Shown piece by piece: positions 17,167 to 25,089 of a DNA stretch of 64,000 bases; within the stretch, counting starts at the first letter, position 1, and the number at the start of each line of letters is the position of its first letter. The DNA is taken from contig CAZSXR010000004.1 in the NCBI GenBank assembly GCA_964611335.1, positions 124,001 through 188,000 of the forward strand, written 5' to 3'. The translations under genes and the position numbers were made by a program. Source of the stretch: BOG-1112 sp964611335. GTDB taxonomy: Bacteria; Bdellovibrionota_B; Oligoflexia; Oligoflexales; Bog-1112. Below the pieces are notes generated by a model. That model saw only the letters and a list, made by a program, of their open reading frames with translations. It ran no database searches and was not told the origin of the DNA.

Positions 17167-18354
17167 TTAGTGTACTTCAGCGCCTTGCTGAATGCGTTCG
17201 AGTTTTTCTAATTGCCTATCAAGAAGACGAGTTCTTGTATTTGCTAAACTTTCATACTCACTTTGCAATTCGTTGATTTTCTTCCCGACAACTTGAAACT
17301 TCTGAATATACATATCCCACTGTTTTCGAAAGCCTGTTATTTGTTCTAGGATTTCCTGTGAAGTTTTTTCCACACTAAAATGATCTATAGCTTTTCTCAC
17401 AACTGCAAGCACAGCAAAAAGCGTCATTGGCGAACATGTGATCACTTTATGTTTCAACGCAGCATCCACAAAAGTAGGCTCCTCCTGAATAATAAAGGAA
17501 AAAACTTGCTCGTGAGGAATCAATAAAATTACACAATCCACAGACTCAGGCAATTCATAATAAGCCCTATCTGCAAGCTCTTTGTAACAAGCTTTCACAT
17601 CCGAAATAAAACTCTTGCAGAAACGTTCTTTCTCAATTTTGTCTGTAGCTTGAATCATCTTCGTATAATTCTGAATAGGGAATTTAACATCCATATTCAA
17701 AATCAACCCCTTTGGCAAAAGAAAAGTAAAATCGGGTCTACTCCCATTTGAAAGAGCTTTTTGTTTAATGTAGTTGATGTTTTCTATAAACCCCGCAATA
17801 CGCAAAATATCGTCAGCAATCCTCTCACCCAGTTGCCCCCTTGCCTGTGAATTCGCTAAAATAGCTTTCAAACTGGAAGTCGTTTCAAGCAAATCCGCAG
17901 TCTGAACATTCGCAGTAGAAATAAGAGATGAAATCTTTGTCATCTGTATGCTTTTTTCACGCTCGGAACTGTTTAACAATTCTGAAACTTTGTGAAGTTG
18001 AGAGCTCATAATCTCAAATTGACGTTTTAAGTCTTCTTTGTTGTCTTTAAGACTGTGCGTGATGAGTTCACGATCACTATTCAATTGATGGCTTGCTATT
18101 TTCAACATCGAATCAGTAGATTTAGAAAGAGAATCAACGGATGATTCATGCAATTTTGAAGAAAGCTGTATGGAAAAATTCTCCAACAAAGCTCGATGTT
18201 GTAACTCACTCTCTTTCAGGGTCTGTTTAAGGACTCCTTGATTCTTTCGATTTAAAAGAGTTTGAAGAAGAAAAGTCAGCAATGAGCCCAACACAAATCC
18301 ACTTATAAAATACAACGAAGAAAATTCAGGGAAGCTATCGGGAAAGAAATTCAT
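17167..18354 (-). CDS. rmuC: RmuC-family DNA recombination protein
   Basis: RmuC proteins are nuclease-like factors that limit DNA rearrangement at inverted repeats. The 395-residue protein has one N-terminal membrane segment (about 12-32), a long coiled coil to about 165, and the RmuC core with GQLGERIADDIL and the PDFTFLLP...LNMDVKFP segment, which holds the conserved acidic and lysine residues of its PD-(D/E)XK-like fold. A C-terminal coiled coil follows. Its start overlaps the end of the aminotransferase gene by 20 bases, and the M48 protease gene follows after 9 bases, so all three are probably cotranscribed. Confidence 0.87.
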   Translation of the reverse strand: MNFFPDSFPEFSSLYFISGFVLGSLLTFLLQTLLNRKNQGVLKQTLKESELQHRALLENFSIQLSSKLHESSVDSLSKSTDSMLKIASHQLNSDRELITHSLKDNKEDLKRQFEIMSSQLHKVSELLNSSEREKSIQMTKISSLISTANVQTADLLETTSSLKAILANSQARGQLGERIADDILRIAGFIENINYIKQKALSNGSRPDFTFLLPKGLILNMDVKFPIQNYTKMIQATDKIEKERFCKSFISDVKACYKELADRAYYELPESVDCVILLIPHEQVFSFIIQEEPTFVDAALKHKVITCSPMTLFAVLAVVRKAIDHFSVEKTSQEILEQITGFRKQWDMYIQKFQVVGKKINELQSEYESLANTRTRLLDRQLEKLERIQQGAEVH

Positions 18355-19819
18355 TCAACGCCTTTTTCAAAAGTCTCATCACAAAATCAACTTCGAGTTT
18401 TGTGATGTTAAAGACAGGGGTAAATCGAAGAGCATTTTTACCACCATGTATTACACCGAGACCCCTTCTTCTCAAATACCTTTCTAAACCATTCATCCCG
18501 AGAACCTGACAGCGCTTTGGATCAAAGCCAATAGAAAAAAGAAGCCCAGATCCCTGAACACTGGTCACAAGATCTCGATGCTGTTCTGCAAGTGTTTGCA
18601 ATTCATTCAAAAAATATCGACCTTGCCTGTGAATATTCTCGCGAATATTGGGTGTCATACTTTTAAGAACTTCAGACGCCACATCCAATGCACGAGGGTT
18701 TGCCGTCATGGTGTTGCCGTATATTCCATACTTGTAAAGACGTGCCGCTTTTTCTCCCAGCGCTAGAACAGAAAGTGGAAATTGACCGCCATTCAATGCT
18801 TTAGAATAAGCCTCCATATCAGGAAACGCAAAACTCTCAAAACCAGGATAATCCACAATACTCAGACACCCATTTCCACGAAATCCCGACTGAATAGAAT
18901 CAACTATGAGTAAAGAACTATGTTTTTTTGTAAGTTCACGAGCGAGTTTATAATATTCTGGACTTACAGATTTCCCAGGATTTCCTTCACCCATTACAGG
19001 TTCGAGGAACATTGCCTGAATATAAATTCCTTCACGATCGGCCCACGAAAATGCACTCTCTAATTCGTTTAAGTTATGAGCTTCGACTGTCAGCAAATTA
19101 CGTCGATCTCTAAACGAGGCAAGAGTCTCTTGATAGACTTTCATACTAGAGTCTGAGGCCTGAGCGGAGGGATCCGTTCTTCCGTGAAAACTTCCCTTCA
19201 TACTTAGAAACATTATTTTCTTTCCAACATGAGTTCCCCCTGCATCCGTCATCATCTTTGCATAAACATCTGCAATACGACATGCGACGGTCACAGCCTC
19301 CGAGCCAGAATTGATACAAAGAAATTTATGATAACGTTGACCATCCGTTCTGTGATGACCAATTTCTTCGTGCATAGCTCTTGTAAATTTCCACTGACTG
19401 AGATTTGCAGTCATAATATTCGCCATCACTTGAGGTTTTCCAAGTGCATCGAGTACAGAATCAGGATTATGACCAAATCCTAACATTCCATATCCACCTG
19501 TATCGTAGACAACCGCACCACATGTTGTAACAATCCAAGGCCCTTTTGCAGCGAGTGCAACATAGGGATTTACATTGGGTTCTTCATAGAAGTTTAAAAA
19601 ATCTCTTTGAATCTCTTCAATTTGTTCCGCTTCATCATGTCGAAGTATATTCGGATACTGCTTTTTCAAATGCTCATATTGCAGAAGAGCATCATCAATC
19701 AATTTTCCAAGGCGCGGATCTTTTTCAAGAAAGAATTCCAGTTCCTTGTCTTCAATTCCTTCTGTCTCAATAACTTTGTGATCCGAACGAAGAACTTTCA
19801 ATTTCTTTAAAGCATCCAT
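18335..19819 (-). CDS. Class III PLP-dependent aminotransferase, substrate unknown
   Basis: The 494-residue protein is a fold-type I, class III aminotransferase. CINSGSEAVTVACRIAD binds the PLP phosphate, MKGSFHGRTDPSA stacks on the ring, DSIQSGFRGNG carries the PLP-binding Asp, and YSKALNGGQFPLSV contains the Schiff-base lysine. It has an N-terminal extension of about 90 residues relative to ArgD. Related enzymes include lysine 6-aminotransferase and ornithine or GABA aminotransferases; the sequence alone does not decide. I choose the ATG at 19819 with GAGGG about 6 bases upstream; a longer frame starts at 19873. It overlaps rmuC and lies 82 bases after the beta-barrel-like gene. Confidence 0.75.
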   Translation of the reverse strand: MDALKKLKVLRSDHKVIETEGIEDKELEFFLEKDPRLGKLIDDALLQYEHLKKQYPNILRHDEAEQIEEIQRDFLNFYEEPNVNPYVALAAKGPWIVTTCGAVVYDTGGYGMLGFGHNPDSVLDALGKPQVMANIMTANLSQWKFTRAMHEEIGHHRTDGQRYHKFLCINSGSEAVTVACRIADVYAKMMTDAGGTHVGKKIMFLSMKGSFHGRTDPSAQASDSSMKVYQETLASFRDRRNLLTVEAHNLNELESAFSWADREGIYIQAMFLEPVMGEGNPGKSVSPEYYKLARELTKKHSSLLIVDSIQSGFRGNGCLSIVDYPGFESFAFPDMEAYSKALNGGQFPLSVLALGEKAARLYKYGIYGNTMTANPRALDVASEVLKSMTPNIRENIHRQGRYFLNELQTLAEQHRDLVTSVQGSGLLFSIGFDPKRCQVLGMNGLERYLRRRGLGVIHGGKNALRFTPVFNITKLEVDFVMRLLKKALNEFLSR

Positions 19820-19901
19820 ACGACCCTCTTTTTCAACAAATTGTGTTCCGTAGAACAACATTTTAAAAGACACCGTCTTCTTTGAATCTGATTACATTTG
19901 A

Positions 19902-20471
19902 CTAGATTTGCCAAAATAGTCCGAGTTCAAACATAGCTTTTTTCAAACCAAAATAGAAAACCTCCTCCCAAACGAGAGGTTCATTACTAAACTCCCAAGT
20001 CTCTCTCGCAGTAATTCCAAAATTACCAGCCAACAAAAAATCCATCCCTACAATCCCATGAGAAAACAAATTTTGCTCATCTCTAGGCAAGACCCCAAAA
20101 CCAGCATCAAGCCCCATAACGGGTTGTAAAAAAAATCTCTCCCAAGTGAGAAGTACAGTTCCTTTTAAAGCAAGAAGTCTGTCATGTTTCCAACCATTAG
20201 TATAACTTGCTCCCCAATAAGATTTCATAAGAGGATTAATCTTCTTATAAAAATACGCTCCAACAGAAAGAGAATTCAAAGTGCCTATAAATTCCCCACG
20301 AAAAATAAAAGGATTTTCTTCAGCATCATTCCAAAAAGACTCGTTTCCAAAGAGTATTCTCTGAACATCCCTCCGATCTAAAATATCTCCATCTTCCGAA
20401 TCTGCAAAGACAGGAACAGGAACAAACATTACAATAAAGATGACATATTTAAGTCTTTTAAACACCTTCAT
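19902..20471 (-). CDS. Exported beta-rich (outer-membrane-like) protein, unknown function
   Basis: The 189-residue protein begins with a signal peptide (about 1-23, ending VPVFA). The mature chain alternates aromatic and polar residues and has repeated short strands such as FRGEFIGTL, SVGAYFY, LLTWERFF and FGITARETW. It ends in a hydrophobic FELGLFWQI, as many outer-membrane beta-barrels do with a terminal aromatic/hydrophobic residue. I do not recognise a family. The ATG overlaps the 3' end of the CAP-domain gene by 14 bases, so the two are translationally coupled. Confidence 0.5.
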   Translation of the reverse strand: MKVFKRLKYVIFIVMFVPVPVFADSEDGDILDRRDVQRILFGNESFWNDAEENPFIFRGEFIGTLNSLSVGAYFYKKINPLMKSYWGASYTNGWKHDRLLALKGTVLLTWERFFLQPVMGLDAGFGVLPRDEQNLFSHGIVGMDFLLAGNFGITARETWEFSNEPLVWEEVFYFGLKKAMFELGLFWQI

Positions 20472-21423
20472 TCCCCTTTTTCTCTGCGAAAACCCAGACT
20501 AAAAACCATGTTTGATCTTTAAAACTCAAGTACGTTCCCACCGAGGTGGAAACTTGACTAAGAAGTAAATCGCGATGTCGCGGAGAATTCCATAGCAACC
20601 ATGCAAGTTCGTGCAAAGATCTACCTTGTACGCGATTTTCACCTACAAGTCGCAATTCGGAATGAAGCGCAAGTTTTTGCATCCTGACTTTCATAGATTT
20701 TTCATGTTCTATAGATCCCTTTACACCAAAATTTTGAGCAACTTCTCTAAGAACAGAATTATTAAAATCAACAGAGGAACGACCCTCTCTCTTTCGTATC
20801 ATATTCAACCAGCCCTGCATGCGTTCTTTAGAATTATCCTCTGTTTTTTGAAACTGAAACTCAGGGACTTTATCCTCAGCCCCTTTTCCAACTGGAATAA
20901 GAAACCAGGTTTCAAAGCCCCATAAAACATGCTCTTTTGGTAGACACGACAAAGAAAAAACCCCATTTCCTAGAGGAAGCTTCAGTTTTTTGCGAAACAT
21001 GAGTTTCTGAGAAAGCCCATGTAAGGAATCTATATATCGCAAGTCGATTTCAGAACATAAATCTTGAATGGAACGCGGAACAGTAACGTTACTGTCTTTG
21101 ATTTCAAGTGAACTAGGAGAGCGAGTGACAAACAAAATTGTGTTTTCATCCTCGCACGAAACAAAAGCATGTCCATAAAATCCATCGTGCGACTTCTTAT
21201 CAAGAAGTTTATTCAGATAGTCTTTTCTTAGAACCTTTTTGGGAAATTTATAAACAAGAGACTGGCTATCAAAAATTTCGTGCTTCAAAAGATCAGAGCT
21301 GTTTGAAAGATTTTGATTTGAACAAAAAAAAGAAATCTTTTTTTGAAGATCGGGACGAAAACTCCGTAGACCTTCTTTAGCGAAAGAAGGTTGACACAAC
21401 AGGATAAGAGAAGACCCTGTCAA
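20458..21423 (-). CDS. Exported CAP-domain (SCP/PR-1-like) protein
   Basis: The C-terminal third matches the CAP fold: LNMIRKREGRSSVDFN near the domain start, then GENRVQGRSLHELAWLLWNSPRHRDLLL, where the family has a GEN... and ...W..SP.HR..LL pattern. The N-terminal 190 residues are not recognised. The first standard start is the TTG at 21423, but the frame stays open upstream. There, after AAAGGG and a 7-base spacer, an ACG codon would begin T/M-RRQAVNFLTGSSLILLCQPSFA, a complete signal peptide with a twin arginine. The true start may therefore be this ACG at 21447. The end overlaps the next gene by 14 bases. Role unknown; bacterial CAP proteins are secreted or envelope-associated. Confidence 0.65.
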   Translation of the reverse strand: MTGSSLILLCQPSFAKEGLRSFRPDLQKKISFFCSNQNLSNSSDLLKHEIFDSQSLVYKFPKKVLRKDYLNKLLDKKSHDGFYGHAFVSCEDENTILFVTRSPSSLEIKDSNVTVPRSIQDLCSEIDLRYIDSLHGLSQKLMFRKKLKLPLGNGVFSLSCLPKEHVLWGFETWFLIPVGKGAEDKVPEFQFQKTEDNSKERMQGWLNMIRKREGRSSVDFNNSVLREVAQNFGVKGSIEHEKSMKVRMQKLALHSELRLVGENRVQGRSLHELAWLLWNSPRHRDLLLSQVSTSVGTYLSFKDQTWFLVWVFAEKKGNEGV

Positions 21424-21458
21424 AAAATTGACAGCTTGCCTTCGCGTAAAACAACCCT

Positions 21459-22613
21459 TTAGTTGGAACTTTCTTTTTCCAACAATTTAAAAATCGTTTG
21501 TAATTGCAGATTCGATGTTCCTTCATAAAGTTTACCAATTTTTACATCTCGATAATACTTTTCAGCTGGAAATTCTTTTATAAAACCATATCCGCCATAA
21601 ACTTCCAGACAAGAAGAGGCAACTTCTTCAGCAATTTCAGAACATAAGTACTTTGCCATTGCTGCTTCTTTGGTGAAGGGCAATCCAGCATCTTTCATGC
21701 GAGCTGCGTTATACACGAGCAATTTTGCACTTTCGATTTTAGCTGCCGCTCTTGCCAATTGGAATTGTATGCCTTGAAACTGATCGAGAGTTTTTCCAAA
21801 CTGAGATCTCTGATGTGCATATCGGAAAGCTCCATCGAAAGCACCTTCCGCTAGTCCTAACATTTGTGCTGCAATCCCAATACGACCTTCGTTTAAGGTT
21901 TCAATTGCGATTTTGTAGCCTTTGCCTAGTTCACCAAGTATGTCTTTTTCTTTAACAGGAACACCATCTAAAATAACCTCACACGTTGAAGATGCACGGA
22001 TGCCAAGTTTAACTTCTTTCTTTCCAATGGAAAAACCAGGAGCTCCACGTTCGACTATAAACGCAGTAATTCCCTTGTATCCCTGAGAAGGATCTACGTT
22101 TGCAAAAACAACAAAGATGTTGGCTTCTTTTGCATTGGTAATGAAAATTTTCTTACCTTCGAGATTCCAACCAGAAGAAGTTTTGACGGCTCGTGTTTTC
22201 AATGCAAAAGCATCAGAGCCGGAACTGGATTCGGTAAGACAAAAAGCACCGACATCTTTAGAACACAGACGTGGATAATATGACGCTTTTTGTGTTTCGT
22301 TTGCCCAGCGCTTGAAAATATTATTTACAAGTGTGTTTTGAACATCAACGAAGACACCCACTGAAGGATCAACTTTGGAAAGCTCTTCGATAGCAAGACA
22401 AGACATAAAAAAGCTTCCACCCGCACCACCATATTTTTCGGGAACTTCTATGCCCATAAGACCGAGTTCAAAGCAGTGCTTCATAATGTCAGGGTCGAGA
22501 CTTTCATGCTCATCCATTTTCATGACTTTAGGAGCAACCCATTCGCGTGCGAATTTTTGAACTTCATTGCGGAACATCTTCTCATCTTCGGAAAGAACGG
22601 TCACTGCATTCAT
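21459..22613 (-). CDS. Acyl-CoA dehydrogenase, short/branched-chain type
   Basis: This flavoenzyme introduces the alpha-beta double bond in acyl-CoA and passes electrons to ETF. Its 384 residues are the standard family length. CLTESSSGSDA and KIFITNAKEA form the FAD/substrate region, QRSQFGKTLDQFQGIQFQLA is the C-terminal signature, and the catalytic base Glu is in the KLYEGTSNLQ segment, as in short- and short/branched-chain enzymes. The chain length preferred is inference. It is the first gene of the minus-strand run that continues with the CAP protein 11-35 bases downstream. No ETF gene lies nearby. Confidence 0.88.
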   Translation of the reverse strand: MNAVTVLSEDEKMFRNEVQKFAREWVAPKVMKMDEHESLDPDIMKHCFELGLMGIEVPEKYGGAGGSFFMSCLAIEELSKVDPSVGVFVDVQNTLVNNIFKRWANETQKASYYPRLCSKDVGAFCLTESSSGSDAFALKTRAVKTSSGWNLEGKKIFITNAKEANIFVVFANVDPSQGYKGITAFIVERGAPGFSIGKKEVKLGIRASSTCEVILDGVPVKEKDILGELGKGYKIAIETLNEGRIGIAAQMLGLAEGAFDGAFRYAHQRSQFGKTLDQFQGIQFQLARAAAKIESAKLLVYNAARMKDAGLPFTKEAAMAKYLCSEIAEEVASSCLEVYGGYGFIKEFPAEKYYRDVKIGKLYEGTSNLQLQTIFKLLEKESSN

Positions 22614-22702
22614 AAAATCCTCGTGCTAGATTTGAATTTTGTCATCAAAGCAAAGAAGATCTTAGGTGAAGATGAAAAAGAAGTTAATACGGGAATTTTG
22701 AG

Positions 22703-22734
22703 CAAAAAAAAGATGTAGAGTAAAACCCTACATC
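22703..22734 (-). terminator. Rho-independent terminator after the RRM gene
   Basis: On the minus strand, GATGTAG and CTACATC (22712-22734) form a 7-bp stem with one mismatch and one further G-C pair, followed by eight T residues. It lies 22 bases beyond the stop of the RRM gene, which it should end before the acyl-CoA dehydrogenase gene. Confidence 0.8.
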
Positions 22735-22755
22735 TTTCAAACGAAAGAAATCGTC

Positions 22756-23118
22756 TTAGAAACGACGTCCGCGGCCTTCACCACCGTTACCACCACCGAA
22801 ACCACCACGGTTTCCGTTGCGTTCACGTCCACCACCGAAACCACCACCACCACTGCGGTTGTTTCTTGGTTCCATTGGGCGTGCTTCATTTACGTTGATA
22901 GCACGTCCTTCGTAATCTGCACCGTTGAACTTCGTAATCGCTTCTTGAGCTTCAGCATCTGTTGCCATTTCAACAAATCCAAAACCTTTGCAGCGACCTG
23001 TATCACGGTCTGTAATGACTTTTGCAGAGACTACAGTTCCAACTTGTGAAAAAGTATCCATAAGGACTTGGTCTGTTGCGGAAAATGGCAAATTGCCTAC
23101 GTACAATTTCTTACCCAT
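22756..23118 (-). CDS. Single-RRM RNA-binding protein with glycine/arginine-rich tail
   Basis: The first 80 residues are one RNA recognition motif: RNP2 is LYVGNLPF (5-12) and RNP1 is KGFGFVEM (44-51), with the aromatic residues that stack on RNA bases. The tail of about 35 residues is rich in Gly, Arg and Asn with RGG-like repeats, giving a flexible RNA-binding end. The 120-residue size matches the bacterial rbp family of cyanobacteria and many proteobacteria, where members often respond to cold. TAGGAGG lies 5-11 bases before the ATG. It is a single-gene unit with its own terminator and a long upstream region. Confidence 0.9.
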   Translation of the reverse strand: MGKKLYVGNLPFSATDQVLMDTFSQVGTVVSAKVITDRDTGRCKGFGFVEMATDAEAQEAITKFNGADYEGRAINVNEARPMEPRNNRSGGGGFGGGRERNGNRGGFGGGNGGEGRGRRF

Positions 23119-23421
23119 GCTAACCTCCTAAAGGCCAGGGGCGCCACTTTGGAGGCGAAGGGCACTATGCCTACCTCTCTAAAGAAGGCGATCAAAACAA
23201 TTGCTATTTTTATAGCATGATTCCTTTCTGGGAAGCACGGCTATTTGTACTCCATAAGAAAATAATTCCGCCACGCACAAAAACTTAAAACTTAGCAATC
23301 TTATCAGACGGTTATTTTTTTAACGAAGAGACTTTTCTCTGAAAATATCTATAATTTGTCCCCTGGATGCCCATTTTAATTGCAAACTGCCAGATTCTTA
23401 GACACCTACGAGGAGTTTTAA
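23119..23421. other. Divergent intergenic region between the RRM gene and hemE
   Basis: These 303 bases carry no ORF I can support. On the minus-strand side the first 100 bases before the RRM gene are relatively GC-rich, and a TATAAA-like element lies about 95 bases from its start, so a leader near 90 bases is possible, as for cold-responsive RNA-binding protein genes. On the plus side TATAAT at 23350-23355 is a good -10 for hemE with a poor -35. GAGGAG precedes the hemE ATG. Confidence 0.4.
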
Positions 23422-24486
23422 ATGAGTGAAAAAGCTCTATTAAAGGCAGCCCGATGCCTTCCTACAACCCGTCACCCCATTTGGTTCCTCCGTCAGGCCG
23501 GACGCTATCTCCCTGAATATCGCGAGTTACGTAGCCAACATGAATTTCTGGATCTGTGCAAAAATCCTCAACTTGCAGCTGAAGTAACCTTGCAACCTTT
23601 ACGTCGCTTCGACCTCGACGCGGCCATTATCTTTTCCGATATTCTCATCCCTGCTGTCGCTTTAGGACAAACCCTTACTTTCAAAAAAGATCACGGCCCT
23701 CAACTCTCCCAACCTGTCAGAGATGAAACATCTCTTTCTCAATTGAATTTAGAAGGCTGTGCAAACAATTGGAACTTCGTAGGAGATGCTATCAGTCTTG
23801 TAAAATCAAAATTAGCTCCCCATCAAACTATGATTGGTTTTGCAGGAGCCCCATTCACTCTCGCTTCTTATATGATTGAAGGAGAAGGGGGAACGAACTT
23901 CGAAGAAACAAAACGTTTTGCTTTTCATAAAAGAGAGCTTTTTAAGAAATTTCTTTTTCAACTTGCGGAAGTCTCTATTTCTTATTTGCAAATGCAAATA
24001 CAAGCAGGAGCAGAAGTCATCATGTTGTTTGATACATGGGCTCAACAATTCACCCGCAAAGATTATGTAGAATTGGTAAAAGAATCGACGGAATGCATTA
24101 TTGCTAAAATATCCGAACTTGTACCTGTAATTTATTATCCAGGACAAGGGAGCGATCGCTTGCATGATTTGTCGAATACTGCTGCTTCCGTTATTGCAGT
24201 CGATTGGAGAACAACTCTAAGTCAAGCTCACAAGATTTTGAGTGAACAAGGTTTGAAACTTTGTTTGCAGGGAAACTTAGATCCCTTAGTTTTAATTGGA
24301 GAGGAATCTTTAGTAAGAGAGAGAGTGAGATTAATTTTAGAGGAAGTGAAGAAACAAGATATTCCCGGACATATTTTTAATGTTGGACACGGATTGCTTC
24401 CCCTCACCCCTATAGAATCTCTGAATTGGGTAATAGACGAAGTTCGTTCTTACGAAAAGACTAATTTACAAAAGCCTGTTCAATAA
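23422..24486 (+). CDS. hemE: Uroporphyrinogen decarboxylase
   Basis: HemE removes four carboxyl groups from uroporphyrinogen III to give coproporphyrinogen III in heme synthesis. The 354-residue protein has the first family signature PIWFLRQAGRYLPEYRELR near the N-terminus, with the Arg residues that bind the acetate side chains. The second, GFAGAPFTLASYMIEG, lies at about 140-155, and FDTWAQQ and the late FNVGHGLLPLTP segment with the conserved His are present. GAGGAG lies about 8 bases before the ATG. The 3' end overlaps the convergent gmhA by 26 bases. It is not clustered with other heme genes here. Confidence 0.96.
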   Translation: MSEKALLKAARCLPTTRHPIWFLRQAGRYLPEYRELRSQHEFLDLCKNPQLAAEVTLQPLRRFDLDAAIIFSDILIPAVALGQTLTFKKDHGPQLSQPVRDETSLSQLNLEGCANNWNFVGDAISLVKSKLAPHQTMIGFAGAPFTLASYMIEGEGGTNFEETKRFAFHKRELFKKFLFQLAEVSISYLQMQIQAGAEVIMLFDTWAQQFTRKDYVELVKESTECIIAKISELVPVIYYPGQGSDRLHDLSNTAASVIAVDWRTTLSQAHKILSEQGLKLCLQGNLDPLVLIGEESLVRERVRLILEEVKKQDIPGHIFNVGHGLLPLTPIESLNWVIDEVRSYEKTNLQKPVQ

Positions 24487-25036
24487 GCTCACACAGAACA
24501 TGTCCTACTAAGATATGTCCTTCCTGAATCCTAGGGGTATCATTTGTAGGCATTTGCAAACACACATCTGCAATCGACTTCAGCTCTCCACCTTTGAACC
24601 CTGTCATTCCAATAACAGTCATTCCAATGCTACGAGCCTTCTCTGCAGCTTGAAGTATATTTGCAGAATTTCCTGAAGTAGAAATTGCAAACAAGACATC
24701 CCCTTTGCGACCCATCGCTTCAACCAAACGAGAGTAAATCACATTGTAAGAATAATCATTTGCAACAGCAGTAAGATAAGAAGTGTTCACATGAAGAGCT
24801 TCTGCAAACAAAGGACGTCGATCCACAAGATAGCGTCCTGATAATTCTGCTGCTAAATGCTGAGCATCTGCAGCGCTCCCACCATTTCCACAAAACAGAA
24901 TTTTTCCACCCGCTTTTAAAGTCGCAATACACAGCTGTGCCGTTTTTTCTAAACGAAGTTTCAACTCAGCATCGCTAGCAATTTTCTGTTTTACTTGGAG
25001 GGCTTCCTGTAGTCTTTTTTCGATTGTTGTCTGCAT
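24461..25036 (-). CDS. gmhA: Phosphoheptose isomerase (SIS domain)
   Basis: GmhA converts sedoheptulose 7-phosphate to D-glycero-manno-heptose 7-phosphate, the first step to the LPS inner-core heptose. The 191-residue length is typical. FCGNGGSAADAQHLAAELSGRY carries the substrate-binding loop and a catalytic Glu, AISTSGNSANIL binds the phosphate, and the late EGHILVGHVLCELIE helix carries the conserved His. It supports a Gram-negative envelope. DiaA-like SIS proteins are similar, but the catalytic Glu and His fit GmhA. It overlaps hemE by 26 bases at the 3' ends, and its 5' end is close to divergent gpmI. Confidence 0.88.
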   Translation of the reverse strand: MQTTIEKRLQEALQVKQKIASDAELKLRLEKTAQLCIATLKAGGKILFCGNGGSAADAQHLAAELSGRYLVDRRPLFAEALHVNTSYLTAVANDYSYNVIYSRLVEAMGRKGDVLFAISTSGNSANILQAAEKARSIGMTVIGMTGFKGGELKSIADVCLQMPTNDTPRIQEGHILVGHVLCELIEQAFVN

Positions 25037-25089
25037 CTTTAAATCCTAAGTTTCACGTAGGTGTGAACCATTTATGTAGCTGGAGTACC

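Noticed and set aside
23812..24165. Antisense ORF of about 117 codons inside hemE
   Set aside because: It lies wholly opposite hemE, shows no ribosome site and no recognisable protein, and fits a shadow of the hemE codon use; the same holds for other antisense frames in argD, argJ, carB, gpmI and mfd.
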